DNA from: Isotricha intestinalis
Lineage: Eukaryota > Ciliophora > Litostomatea > Vestibuliferida > Isotrichidae
Length of the DNA stretch: 64,000 nucleotides
Assembly (NCBI GenBank): GCA_023807065.1
Contig: JAJJLU010000363.1
Coordinates: 1 to 64,000 of the forward strand
Direction of reading: 5' to 3'
Below, in pieces: positions 39,459-49,697 of this stretch (position 1 is its first letter; every line of letters starts with the position of its first letter). A program made the translations under genes and the position numbers. Below the pieces are notes generated by a model. It did no database searches and was not told where the DNA came from. It was given only the letters and a program-made list of their open reading frames with translations.

Positions 39459-40625
39459 ATGCAATTTAATTTCAATTGTGAAGAATCATTAGATTGTGAT
39501 GAAAAAGGATTTGCAATTTTAGAAGGTTCATATAAAAATAGAATACTTCCAGGATTTACATTATATGTAAATGAAATATTAGATAAAATGGGAGAAGCAT
39601 CTTCTCAAGCACAAAATTTACCAACAATAATAACAACATCTCAAAAGTTTTTTACTTCAAATCATAGAATAGTTTTAAAAGCTGAAAAAGATAAAGTTTT
39701 AGGTTTTATAAAAGTTGGAGTTAAAAAATTATATCTTCGAGATAGAAATTATAATTATCATGAAGTTTCTCCTTTATGTGTTTTAGATTTTTATGTACAT
39801 GAATCAGTTCAAAGAAAAGGAATTGGAAAACAACTTTTTGATTATATGATTAATTTTGAAAAAAAAAATCCCAAAGAAATTGCTTATGATAAACCAAGTG
39901 ATAAATTATTAAATTTTTTACAAAAATATTTTAATTTAGCCAATTTTATTCAACAAAATAATAATTATGTAGTTTTTGATGAATTTTTCAATTATATTGC
40001 AAATAATTTAACTTATGATAATAGTACTAATAGAGCAATAAGAGCTATACCTAATAATGATAATAATATTAATATTTCAAATAATAATAATTATCAACAA
40101 TCTAATTTTAATTTAAGTAAAAGTCAAAATTTTAATAATCCAAATTTAGTTAATGTTGGTCAAAATTTAATTTATAATAATTCATTTGACAATAAAGTTA
40201 TTAATAAAGAAGTTTATAAAAATCCAGTTACTGGTTTTCAACAATATTATTTAACTGGAGGAGATACAGTCACTTATGATAATATATATTCAAAAAGAAA
40301 AATAAATTTAATAAATGATTATTTATCTTCATTTAAAAAAGATGAAAATCAATATTTAAAAGAACAATTAGGAAATCAAGAAAATTCAATAGCAAATTCC
40401 AATGGAAGGTTAAATCAAATAATGAATAAAATTTCTGATATATCATCATCAAATAGATATAATTATGATCAATTATATAATAAGAGGAACCAATATGCAA
40501 CGGTTTTTGACGATAAAAAAATTGTTGAACATAATTATTATATTCAAAAAAATAATAATATTGATAATAAAGATATTATTGCTCAAAGAGATTATAGGAA
40601 TAGTAGTTTAAATATAGGAGTTTGA
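39459..40625 (+). CDS. ATAT1: Alpha-tubulin N-acetyltransferase
   Basis: This is a MEC-17/ATAT1 enzyme. Residues about 1-180 carry the whole catalytic domain: LGFIKVGVKKLYLRDR, PLCVLDFYVHESVQRKGIGK and MINFEKKNPKEIAYDKPSDK. Cys107 and Asp144 match the catalytic Cys120 and Asp157 of the human enzyme, and QRKGIGK is the acetyl-CoA loop. It acetylates Lys40 of alpha-tubulin inside microtubules, a mark of stable cilia and cortical bundles. The Asn-rich tail of 200 residues is variable in the family. Its last 34 bases overlap the 3' end of the convergent gene on the minus strand. It ends in TGA. Confidence 0.95.
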   Translation: MQFNFNCEESLDCDEKGFAILEGSYKNRILPGFTLYVNEILDKMGEASSQAQNLPTIITTSQKFFTSNHRIVLKAEKDKVLGFIKVGVKKLYLRDRNYNYHEVSPLCVLDFYVHESVQRKGIGKQLFDYMINFEKKNPKEIAYDKPSDKLLNFLQKYFNLANFIQQNNNYVVFDEFFNYIANNLTYDNSTNRAIRAIPNNDNNINISNNNNYQQSNFNLSKSQNFNNPNLVNVGQNLIYNNSFDNKVINKEVYKNPVTGFQQYYLTGGDTVTYDNIYSKRKINLINDYLSSFKKDENQYLKEQLGNQENSIANSNGRLNQIMNKISDISSSNRYNYDQLYNKRNQYATVFDDKKIVEHNYYIQKNNNIDNKDIIAQRDYRNSSLNIGV

Positions 40626-41777
40626 GTTAAATATAAAATATTATTATTTAAAATATCACTATTATATTTTATTTCTTTAATTTTTTTAATTCTTTTATTT
40701 TTTCTTCCATTTGAAAAACAAGTTCTTTTAGTTGAAGGTAAAGTAGAAAAAGTTAAATCAAAATTTAGTTTACTTTTATTTATTGATGAACTAAAAGATT
40801 TTATATGTCTTGACATTAAAGTAGAGTTAAATTTTTCTTTTTCTTTTTCTTTTTTCAAATAAATCTATATTTCATTGATTCAAAATTTATTTTTTTCATT
40901 TATATTATTACTTTTGGAAGACAATTATTTATTGAATTTATTAATATAGTTTTACATTCATTAGGGGATTTATTTATATATTTTTGAATTTCTTTTATTC
41001 CTTTTTGAGAACATAAATAATCAGGTATTGGAATTAATAATGAATTTAAATAATTTTTAAATTCTTCTATTTCATATTTTTCTATATTTATATCTAATTT
41101 ATTTCCATGTTTTTGATATCTTTCTATTGATATTTTTTTACTTTCTATATATTTATTATATACATTTTTACTTTTTAATTTTTGGAATTTTTTTTTGTTG
41201 ATTGAATTTTGACTTTTTGATATTAACCCATCATAAAATGAAATATTTCCTGAAATATTATTATTTCTAGTATAAGAACTTTTTCTGAAATCATTTATAA
41301 ATTGGAAATTATTATGAATAAAATTATTTGTTATAATATTATTTTGAAAAGGATAATAAACAGGAAATAAAATAATATTTTGATTATTATTTTCAATATA
41401 TATATTATTAGGGAATATATTAAAATTATTAAAAATATTATTTTCATTGTTTAAATTTTGATTTTTTTGTTTTGGTTTTACATATTCTTTGTAATTATAG
41501 TACATTTGAGAATTTGAATCAGAAAAAAATCTTTGTTTTTGTTCAATTGGTTTTTTATCATCTTTAATTGCATTTTTATTTTGTTTTATATTATAAGAAA
41601 GTTCCTATTCAAAACAATAAATAAATATGAATTTACGTCTATATATTCTTCTTCTTCATTACTATATGATTCGATTTCTTTTTGTTCATTTGATATATTT
41701 ATTTCCATTTCTGAAACTAAATTTGAAGGTAATAAATCTGTAATATCTTTTTCTTGTGTTTCAATCTTAGAACTCAT
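40592..41777 (-). CDS. Unrecognised protein, three exons
   Basis: Exons at 41777-41637, 41604-40912 and 40864-40592 give 368 residues. The first junction (32-base intron) is phase 0 between EYID and ELSYNIK. The second (47-base intron) joins NCLPK to IYLKKEKEKEK. Without the second splice the protein would stop three residues later (VII), so exon 3 is less sure than exons 1-2. The N-terminus is acidic, the middle Asn-rich. A block EEFKNYLNSLLIPIPDYLCS followed by KGIKEIQKYINKSPNECK is probably folded. No family is recognised. Confidence 0.65.
40865..40911 (-). other. Probable intron 2 of the three-exon gene, 47 bases
   Basis: On the minus strand it begins GTAATAATA and ends GAAATATAG. It is phase 0 and opens a further 90 codons. 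It is the longest intron proposed here and rests on frame and borders only. Confidence 0.6.
41605..41636 (-). other. Intron 1 of the three-exon gene, 32 bases
   Basis: On the minus strand it begins GTAAATTCA and ends TTTGAATAG, phase 0. It joins a 47-codon ATG exon to a long open frame that otherwise lacks an upstream start and continues upstream of its first internal ATG. Confidence 0.8.
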
Positions 41778-42028
41778 TTATATTATTTTTTTTTATGTTT
41801 AATTATTTAAAATAAATTATCTTTTTTCACATATATCTTCTAAATAATTAAAATTTTGAGTGTTATGAAATAAAATAATTATTAAATTACTCAAAGAATA
41901 GTTTTTTATTCTAAATTTTAATTTATATATTTTGAGTGATTTTTTATTCATTTTTAAAAAAAAAAAATTTTATTTTAATATTAATTAAAAATAAAATAAA
42001 AACATGAAAAATAATTAATAAAAAAATA

Positions 42029-42712
42029 TTATTTTGTTCTTAATAAATAATATAAATCATCAGCAGTATCAACTCCATTTCCATCTTTTATTTTCCCTAA
42101 TGCTTGAAAAATTATATTTATAATCCAGAAAAAAAAAAGGAATAAAGACAAAATAAAATTAATAGATTTATATAATTGATGACAATTATTATTATCTGTA
42201 TTTTCATTGAAATCTTCCATTTCATCAAATTCAAAAAAATCATCATTTGTTTCTTCTTTTTCTTCTTCTATTATTTTTTTATTATCTATTTTTTCTTTTG
42301 GTTGAATTTCTTGAATATTTTCTCCTTTAAATTTATTAGAAATAAAAAAACAAATTAATTGATTTATTATAACAAAAATATATGATAATAAAATTAATGT
42401 AAATTCTAAATATCTTTCTAAATATAAATAATCTAATCCAAAAGGCAAAAAAATAGAAAAAAATAAAACAATAAATTTATGTTTTTTATGATAATAACAT
42501 TGTATTATATTATTTAAAATTTGTGTTTGATTGAGATCATCGATTTTAGAATAAAAATATTCACAAATACAAGTTACGTTATTTCCATTGATTATTGGAG
42601 TTCCATGATATGAGCATATTTCATTTGCATATAATTTTAATCCTTCTTCTTCTGAAAATATACAATTTATATATTTATTTATTATTATTATTAATGTTAT
42701 AATTCTTTTCAT
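42029..42712 (-). CDS. TM2-domain-like membrane protein
   Basis: The 227 residues start with a hydrophobic signal (KRIITLIIIINKYINCIFS). A Cys-bearing luminal part (CSYHGTPIINGNNVTCICEY) follows, then a helix pair at about 80-130 (KHKFIVLFFSIFLPFGLDYL YLERY) with the short turn of a TM2 domain. An acidic loop and a final hydrophobic stretch (about 185-210) precede KDGNGVD. The Cys-rich start plus TM2 pair is common in ciliate proteins of unknown role. Glycosylation at NVT is possible. Confidence 0.65.
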   Translation of the reverse strand: MKRIITLIIIINKYINCIFSEEEGLKLYANEICSYHGTPIINGNNVTCICEYFYSKIDDLNQTQILNNIIQCYYHKKHKFIVLFFSIFLPFGLDYLYLERYLEFTLILLSYIFVIINQLICFFISNKFKGENIQEIQPKEKIDNKKIIEEEKEETNDDFFEFDEMEDFNENTDNNNCHQLYKSINFILSLFLFFFWIINIIFQALGKIKDGNGVDTADDLYYLLRTK

Positions 42713-42831
42713 TTTTTTTAAAATTTTAAATTAAAAAAATCAATATTTCATAATTTATAAAATAATTAATAATATATAATATTATTTAAAGTGAATTTAC
42801 ATGAAAAAAATTTTTCATTTGCAATTATTTT

Positions 42832-43656
42832 TCATGATTTTTTGAAAAACCTATTTTTTGAATTTCTATTATTTTTCAATAATTTTTTAATTGATTCTAA
42901 ACTAACTCCTCTTTTAATTTTATATTTTTTTGAAATTTTAGAACCTGATTTTTGATGACTTAATAAATGAAAAACTAATTTATTATTAATTTTCTTTTCT
43001 TTAAAAATATTAGTTTTGGTAATAAAAACTTTAACTTTATTAATTTCATTTTCATTATTCTCGTCATTAAACTCATTAATATTAGATAAATCAGACTCTT
43101 CATATGAACTATTTTTTATTGTTTCATTTTCAAATTCATTTATAGATAAATAAGAAATTTTTTGACTAAGATAATCATTTAAATTATTGTCATTAAAATT
43201 TATTACTTCTTTTTCATTATAATTTTCATTCTTTTGATTCTTCAAATCATTTATTAAATAATTATCTATTGATTGAGATGTCTCTGATAAAAATGTTATT
43301 GAACATAAACTTAAGTTTAAAAAATTAGATTCTCTATTTTCCCTTTTTGTAAAAGTTTTTACTTGATTTATATAAAGGTTTTCAATTGAATCATTCTTAA
43401 TTGATTTTTGAATTTTTAAATTATGTTTTGTTTCATTTATATTTGTTGAATGTTCATTTAAATTTGATAAACTTATATTTTCTGTTTCTTTTCTTGCAAA
43501 ATTTTTATTTGATAAATTAGAAAATTTTAAACATAAGTCATCATCGTTTAAATCATTTTCAATTATTGCATTATGATATTTATTATTTAATCTTAAATTA
43601 TATTCTATATTTTTAATACCAATATTATCATCAAATTGAACATTTGTTTTATTCAT
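42832..43656 (-). CDS. Disordered hypothetical protein
   Basis: The 274-residue protein is rich in Asn, Ser, Glu and Lys with no clear fold. The C-terminus is basic (NNRNSKNRFFKKS) after a short KYKIKRGVSLESIKKLLK block that may be a helix. It starts at an ATG in an A-rich context and lies 81 bases downstream of the MORN-kinase gene on the same strand. No family is recognised. Confidence 0.6.
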   Translation of the reverse strand: MNKTNVQFDDNIGIKNIEYNLRLNNKYHNAIIENDLNDDDLCLKFSNLSNKNFARKETENISLSNLNEHSTNINETKHNLKIQKSIKNDSIENLYINQVKTFTKRENRESNFLNLSLCSITFLSETSQSIDNYLINDLKNQKNENYNEKEVINFNDNNLNDYLSQKISYLSINEFENETIKNSSYEESDLSNINEFNDENNENEINKVKVFITKTNIFKEKKINNKLVFHLLSHQKSGSKISKKYKIKRGVSLESIKKLLKNNRNSKNRFFKKS

Positions 43657-43737
43657 TTTTCAACAACAATAAAAAAATAAATGAAAAAAATTAAAAAATA
43701 ATATAATAAAACCTTAAATAAAATAATTAAAAATACC

Positions 43738-46020
43738 TCAAATAACAAATTTACAAATATCTTCAAAATCAAAATCTCTTTTATCTAAAAAAGAAATAAC
43801 TTTTTCAAGATAATAAATAATTTCTTCAAAAGAAGGTCTATCATCAATATCATATTTTAAACATTCAACTACGATTTTCCTAAGATAAGGATTTGAAGTG
43901 ATTTCAGGTACTTGAACAATTTTTCTACAATCAGCAACAAGACCAACAATTTGATTGGGAAATAAACCATAATAAGGAATATCTCCTGTGATAATTTCAT
44001 ATAAAATCATTCCATAAGAAAAAACATCACTTTTTTCTTCATATTTATAACTTTTCATAATTTCAGGAGGCATCCAATGAGTTGTTCCTAATTTTCCTTT
44101 TATTTCTTGTCCTTTTTCATATAAAATATTTATTATTTTACTCACTCCAAAATCTGTTATTTTCACATGGTAATTATGATCTAATAATACATTTATACTT
44201 TTTAAATCACAATGTGTTATATTTCTACAATGTAAATATTTTATTGCTAATGCTATTTCCAATGCTATTTTTGTTGTTAAATTTAAATCGAATTTCTGAT
44301 AATTTCCTTCTTTATTATATTTACCTCTGTGAAGAAAATTAAATAAATTTCCATTGTCTACATATTCCATCACTAAATAACAATTATTATTATTTGATAT
44401 TGATGCTCCCATATATAATACTAAGTTTGGATGACGTAAATTTCCTATTATATTTATTTCTTTTATAAATTTTATTAATATTGGCTTTAAATTTAAGTTT
44501 TTATTTATTTTATTTTGATGTACTCTTTCATGATATTTTTTTACGAAAAAAAACTTTTTTATTGCTACTTTTTTCTCATTCCAATATCCTAAAAATACTT
44601 CTCCAAAAGCACCTTCACCTATTTTTTTTATAATTTTCAATTCATTAAATGGAATATAAAAATTAAATCCTCCTAAAGAAAGAGAATTCATTAATAATTT
44701 AGTTAAAGAAATTTTAGTTAAAGTAAATTCAACATTTTCAATTATATTATTATAATTTTGATTATTTGGATTTGATAATATAATCGAAGATCTACGGCTT
44801 CGATTATTATTAACTGAAGTATATATTGTACTATTATTTTCATTATTTGAATTTTTATTTGTATTTATTAAATTATTATTTCTTTCAAATATATTAAAAT
44901 TAGATGATGCTCTTCTTAATTCATGAACATCATTTCTATTTGATGTTAACATTTGATTCATAGTTGCATGTCTATTTCCAGTTCTTATATAATTAGCTTC
45001 TATTAAATTATTATTTGAAATTCCTTCTTTTATTTCTCTTGTAAAATTATTTTCATGTGAATTTAATTCATATTTTTCCGAATAATCTGTAAATAATCTT
45101 ACGAAAATTCTCAAAAAATCAATTGATTTTAATATTAATTTAGTATCTCTAACATCAACTATATTATAATTAATTAATTCATTTCCTGTAAATTGTAAAA
45201 ATTTAATTCCATTAATACCATATTTAATAATTATATCTTTATATTTATTCTTCTCAATTCCAATTCTATTCATCCAAGTAATAATATTTTTTTCACTCCA
45301 TTCAAAAATTTTATTATTATTATAAAGTAAATCACTAGTATAAATAATTAAATTCATAGCATCAAAATAATTATTAGGAATTCTAGCTTTGAAATATTTT
45401 GCAACTGATAAAGTAAAATTTTTATTCTTTTCATTTTCATTAGTTTCGTTATTTAAATTTCCTGAAAAAAATCCCATTAAAAGTAAATTTTGTTTAGAAA
45501 ACAATTTAATAGTATTTTCATTTCCTTCATTTTCTTCAAAACTAATAATTTGACTAGAAACTAAAATTCCATTATCCCAAATTTCTTTAGATAATTTTTT
45601 ATTTTGATGATAATACATAATACCTTTTCCATGTTTTAAATTATTTTTGAAAGTTCCAATAAATCTATTATTATTATTTCTTGAGATAAAAAGTCCTTTT
45701 CCATTTTTTTTTCCATCAATAAAATTACCATAATATTTATCTCCAAAATTATAATATAAAGTTCCCATTCCATTTTCTTTTCCATTAGCCCATTGTCCAA
45801 TGTATAAAGAACCATCTTTATAAAATAAACTTCCTGTTCCATTTTCTAAATCATTTTCCCACCATCCTTCATATTTATTTCCATTTTTATAATAATTTAT
45901 TCCATAACCTGATCTCTCTTCATTTAATATTTCTCCTTCATATTTATCTCCATTTATATTTATTAATGTTTTATATTCTCTTTTTAATTTTGAATTATTT
46001 TGAGATTCTTTATTTCCCAT
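43738..46020 (-). CDS. MORN-SAM-TKL protein kinase
   Basis: This 760-residue protein is built from four parts. It starts MGNKESQ, an N-myristoylation signal. Residues about 13-140 are MORN repeats (YEGEILNEERSGYG, YEGWWENDLENGTG, YIGQWANGKENGMG, YYGNFIDGKKNGKG). Residues about 240-307 look like a SAM domain (WMNRIGIEKNKY to DTKLILKSIDFL). The kinase spans about 455-755: GEGAFGEVFLG, Lys in VAIKK, THCDLKSINVLL where HRD has become HCD, DFGVS near 623, and TTHWMPPEIM. The TKL-type sequence and Lys after HCD-L suggest it is probably still active on Ser/Thr. MORN repeats and the acyl signal suggest membrane or cortical placement. Confidence 0.9.
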   Translation of the reverse strand: MGNKESQNNSKLKREYKTLININGDKYEGEILNEERSGYGINYYKNGNKYEGWWENDLENGTGSLFYKDGSLYIGQWANGKENGMGTLYYNFGDKYYGNFIDGKKNGKGLFISRNNNNRFIGTFKNNLKHGKGIMYYHQNKKLSKEIWDNGILVSSQIISFEENEGNENTIKLFSKQNLLLMGFFSGNLNNETNENEKNKNFTLSVAKYFKARIPNNYFDAMNLIIYTSDLLYNNNKIFEWSEKNIITWMNRIGIEKNKYKDIIIKYGINGIKFLQFTGNELINYNIVDVRDTKLILKSIDFLRIFVRLFTDYSEKYELNSHENNFTREIKEGISNNNLIEANYIRTGNRHATMNQMLTSNRNDVHELRRASSNFNIFERNNNLINTNKNSNNENNSTIYTSVNNNRSRRSSIILSNPNNQNYNNIIENVEFTLTKISLTKLLMNSLSLGGFNFYIPFNELKIIKKIGEGAFGEVFLGYWNEKKVAIKKFFFVKKYHERVHQNKINKNLNLKPILIKFIKEINIIGNLRHPNLVLYMGASISNNNNCYLVMEYVDNGNLFNFLHRGKYNKEGNYQKFDLNLTTKIALEIALAIKYLHCRNITHCDLKSINVLLDHNYHVKITDFGVSKIINILYEKGQEIKGKLGTTHWMPPEIMKSYKYEEKSDVFSYGMILYEIITGDIPYYGLFPNQIVGLVADCRKIVQVPEITSNPYLRKIVVECLKYDIDDRPSFEEIIYYLEKVISFLDKRDFDFEDICKFVI

Positions 46021-46110
46021 TTTTTTATTTATTTATTAATTTTTTTTTGTTTATTTATTTTTTATTTTTTTTGTCTATTTATTGTTTTACTAATTTTTTT
46101 TTAATTCAAT

Positions 46111-47787
46111 ATGTTAAAAGCATCAATAGCTTATATAGATTTTTATAAATCTCAAATAGCAGGAAGTGTTTTAATGAATAAAATTCCAGAATGTATATTT
46201 TTAACAAAAGGAGAAATTTTAACAATAAATCCATCCGATCCTAAAATTCATACAGGATATTATGATTTTTCAAACTTTATATTCGATACAAATTTAGATA
46301 AAATAGGTAAAGGAGCATTTGGTGATTTATATTTAGCAACACATAAACAAGATAATAAGAAATATGCAATAAAGCATATAAATAAAGAGAAAGTAATAGA
46401 AAATAATTGTCCCTTATCAATAATATATCAAGAAATATCAATTCAATTAATGTTATCTCACCCAAATATAGTAAGATTATATTCATATCATGAAAACAAA
46501 ACAGATTTTTATTTGATAGAAGAATATGTTCCAAAAGGAAATTTATTTTCTAAAATTCAAAAAAGTAAAAACAAGCATTTATCAGAAAAGCAATCATTTC
46601 GATATTTTATTCAAATATCATCAGCTATTTATTTTCTTCATGAAAATGGATTTGTTCATCGAGATATAAAACCAGAGAATATATTAATAGATAATGAAGA
46701 CAATGTGAAATTATGTGATTTCGGTTGGTGTGTGAATTTACTGCAAAATGAGAAAAGAACAACTTTTTGTGGAACTTTTGAATACATGGCACCTGAAATT
46801 GTCTGTGAAGAAAAATATGATACTGGAGTAGATATTTGGGCTCTTGGTATTTTATTATATGAAATGCTTCATGGATATTCTCCTTTCAGATCTAATCAAC
46901 ATGGAGAAGATGAATATAAAGATATTTTCAGGAATATTTTAAAAAAAGATTATGTCATTGATAATAAATTAAAAATCAGTGAAGAATGTGTTGAATTAAT
47001 TCATAAATTACTTCAAGAAAATAATGTTGATAGAATCTCTATTTCTGAAGTTTTTCTTTCTGGTTGGGTAAAAAAATTTGAAGAAATTGAAAAGAAAAAA
47101 AAAGAACAGGAAAAAAAAAAAAAAGAAGAAGAAGAAAAAAATAAAAGAGAAAGATTAATAAATGAAGCTAATAATAGTATTGATGTATTTTTTAAAGAAA
47201 GTCCTGAAGAAATTAAAAAAAGAAGAGAAATGGAAAAGTTATTAAAAGAAAAAGAAGAAGAGAAAGAAAAAGAAAATGCAGAAAAAAAAAATAATGATTT
47301 ATTTGATGGATTAATGGAAGATATAAAAACAGCAAATGAGTCAAAAAAAACAAGAAGTAAAAGTAAAAGTAGAACAATGAAAAAAAGAGGAAAATCAAAA
47401 GAAAAATTTGAAAAAGCAAATAATTTAACAACAATAAATATATCAAATCAAGATTTAGAAACTTCAAACAATAAAATTTCACCTACAAATTTTAATGGAA
47501 CTAAATCTATAATTAAAGAAGTTAGTGAAGAAAATGAAAAACCAAGTGTTTATAATAATAAAACTTTACTTAATCCAAAAACTAATTTTAATATAAATGA
47601 TTTTAGAGATTATGCTCATATTAATAATGGTCGTAATCATGATATTACTTCAAATGAATTATCTAGTGCTCTTCGAATTTTAGAAAATGCTGATAAAAAT
47701 AGTAGAGAAACCAAAAAAAAAGAAAAACCTAAAAAAGAAGAATCTTTCTGGGATAAAATTTTTTCTCCTTTTAAATGTGGTGATTAA
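46111..47787 (+). CDS. Aurora-like Ser/Thr kinase
   Basis: The 558-residue kinase has IGKGAFGDLYLA from about 64, Lys in YAIKHI, VHRDIKPENILI with HRD near 182-184, and DFGWC from 203, the DFGW form typical of Aurora kinases. The activation loop RTTFCGTFEYMAPE fits Aurora too. The domain ends near residue 325. The tail is a Lys/Glu coiled coil and an SKSKSRTMKKRGKSK basic patch, unlike true Aurora kinases, and the APE and C-lobe also resemble ULK or other ciliate kinases. It likely acts in division or basal-body work by analogy. It starts 90 bases from the MORN kinase, head to head. Confidence 0.85.
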   Translation: MLKASIAYIDFYKSQIAGSVLMNKIPECIFLTKGEILTINPSDPKIHTGYYDFSNFIFDTNLDKIGKGAFGDLYLATHKQDNKKYAIKHINKEKVIENNCPLSIIYQEISIQLMLSHPNIVRLYSYHENKTDFYLIEEYVPKGNLFSKIQKSKNKHLSEKQSFRYFIQISSAIYFLHENGFVHRDIKPENILIDNEDNVKLCDFGWCVNLLQNEKRTTFCGTFEYMAPEIVCEEKYDTGVDIWALGILLYEMLHGYSPFRSNQHGEDEYKDIFRNILKKDYVIDNKLKISEECVELIHKLLQENNVDRISISEVFLSGWVKKFEEIEKKKKEQEKKKKEEEEKNKRERLINEANNSIDVFFKESPEEIKKRREMEKLLKEKEEEKEKENAEKKNNDLFDGLMEDIKTANESKKTRSKSKSRTMKKRGKSKEKFEKANNLTTINISNQDLETSNNKISPTNFNGTKSIIKEVSEENEKPSVYNNKTLLNPKTNFNINDFRDYAHINNGRNHDITSNELSSALRILENADKNSRETKKKEKPKKEESFWDKIFSPFKCGD

Positions 47788-47889
47788 TTTTTTATTTTTT
47801 ATTAATTTCTTTTAAAATTTTTTTAAAAAATAAAAAAATAAATTATTCAAAAAAAAGAAAAAAAAAGAAAAATTAAAAATTAAAAATAA

Positions 47890-49461
47890 ATGGAAAAAGA
47901 AACATATCAAAAAGAATTACTGAAAACAAGGAAAGGAAACAAAGAAGACAAAAGACAAATAATACGTAAAACAATGGAAAAATCATCAAGATTATTAGAT
48001 AATTATTACAACCCAAAAATCCATAAAAATTATTGGAAACCATCAGGAACATTTCATGAAAAAAGAGAAGTTTTATCAAATGATATTATTAATTATAATG
48101 ACTCAAAAATAAATTCAATAAATGAATCAAAATCACAAATTCATTTTTTAGAATTTGACTATATGGAAAATAATGATATAATAATAATAATAGAACATTG
48201 TTCAAATTGTGAAGAACATTTAATTCATACTCAACATATAAATCATATATATAAAAATTATTCTAAATTATTGCAAAAATCAATTTCTTTAAGATTTCCA
48301 TTTATTAAAATTTATTTAAAACCTATTGAAGATACTTCTTCTCGTTTAGGAGCTTTTGAAATTCAATTAGGAATGAAATTTTATGATAATGTTCAAATTA
48401 TTCCTCTTTTCTCTAAATTAAATACTGGTAATTGGCCTACTATAAATTATATTTTAAATAAAATTTCAAATTATGTTCCTATTTTTAATTTAAAATGTAT
48501 TTTATTTGATAAAGAAATGGGATTTGAAACAGATGATAATTTAAATTCTAAAAACGATCATTTATTATTAGATTCTAAATTTGAAAATATTAAAATTAAT
48601 TTATATTCATTATATAATGAACAAATTGAATATAATTGTTTAGAAGCTGCTGATTCACTTGAAATAATATTCAATCCAAAAAGAAGAACAATTGCTTTAT
48701 TAGAAGAAAATCAAAATTCACAAATGTTAAATCCAAATAATAATAATAATAGTAATTTATCAAGACCTTTAACTACAAAAACTAATAGATCTAATATAAG
48801 TTATTCAAATAATAATAATTTAAGTAGTAATTCATCAAGAATTTCTAATAATAATTTAAGTAATAAATTAAGTTTTTTAAATAATAATTCAATTTATCAA
48901 AATTTTAAAAATGATATTATTGAAGATTTAAATATTGTAAAATCACTTAAAGGAAAATTATTAAGTTCTGGTTATACTGATAAAGAAGGAGTTTTAATTT
49001 TTGAAAATGTACCTTTTGATTCTTATTTATTAGAAGTTGAAAGTTCTAAAAATTTTTTAAGTTGTGGTTTCATTGTTCAATTTAATCAAATTTATTCTGT
49101 TCTAAGAACAAATAATCCAAAAGAAAATTATACTTTAAATAAAATTATTGGAATTAGAAAACAAATTGATTCGTATTTAGAAATATTTATTTATTCAAAT
49201 TGTAATAATGATGGTTTAGATATGGAATTAATTTCTGATGCTAAAGTAACTTTGAAAAGAAAATTAAACGATGAAGAAATTTATTCTGGAAATGAAGAAA
49301 CTTTCCAATTAAATGAAAATCCAAATGTTAAAGGAAGATATGATATAGTTATTCCACCAGGAAATATAGAAATAAAAGTATTTAAAGAAGGATATAATAC
49401 AATAACAAAAAATTTAGAAATAAAAAGTGGAGAAAATAAAATAAATATAGAATTACAATAA
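47890..49461 (+). CDS. Rdx/SelW-fold protein with beta-sandwich tail
   Basis: This 523-residue protein has an N-terminal basic region (RKTMEKSSRLLDNYYNPKIH). A thioredoxin-like Rdx segment follows with IIIIEHCSNCEEH (Cys104, Cys107) and SSRLGAFEIQLG near 155, the GAFEV pattern of SelW/SelT/Rdx proteins. An Asn-rich linker leads to a GYTDKEGVLIFENVPFDSY segment and a terminal part ending in YDIVIPPGNIEIKVFKEGYN, both like Cna-B or carboxypeptidase regulatory beta-sandwich folds. No selenocysteine is needed. The combination is unusual; a redox or structural role is not decided. Confidence 0.7.
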   Translation: MEKETYQKELLKTRKGNKEDKRQIIRKTMEKSSRLLDNYYNPKIHKNYWKPSGTFHEKREVLSNDIINYNDSKINSINESKSQIHFLEFDYMENNDIIIIIEHCSNCEEHLIHTQHINHIYKNYSKLLQKSISLRFPFIKIYLKPIEDTSSRLGAFEIQLGMKFYDNVQIIPLFSKLNTGNWPTINYILNKISNYVPIFNLKCILFDKEMGFETDDNLNSKNDHLLLDSKFENIKINLYSLYNEQIEYNCLEAADSLEIIFNPKRRTIALLEENQNSQMLNPNNNNNSNLSRPLTTKTNRSNISYSNNNNLSSNSSRISNNNLSNKLSFLNNNSIYQNFKNDIIEDLNIVKSLKGKLLSSGYTDKEGVLIFENVPFDSYLLEVESSKNFLSCGFIVQFNQIYSVLRTNNPKENYTLNKIIGIRKQIDSYLEIFIYSNCNNDGLDMELISDAKVTLKRKLNDEEIYSGNEETFQLNENPNVKGRYDIVIPPGNIEIKVFKEGYNTITKNLEIKSGENKINIELQ

Positions 49462-49697
49462 TAATAATTAATTTTAATTATTAATTAAAAAAAAATTCAT
49501 TAAAAAAAATGACATTAAGAATAAAATAAAACTAAAAATTTAACAAATATATTTTGAATAAAATTTCATTTATATAAGATTATAACAATTATTTTTGGTG
49601 TTTTTTAATTTTAAAAAGTTTAAAAAAAGAAACACTACTACAATATAATTTAAATGATTAATAGTTAATATTAAATCAATATACAATAATAATATAA

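Noticed and set aside
40592..40858. Independent small gene on the minus strand
   Set aside because: Its first codon would be TTG, not ATG. A phase-0 GT-AG intron joins it to the upstream gene, so it is better read as exon 3.
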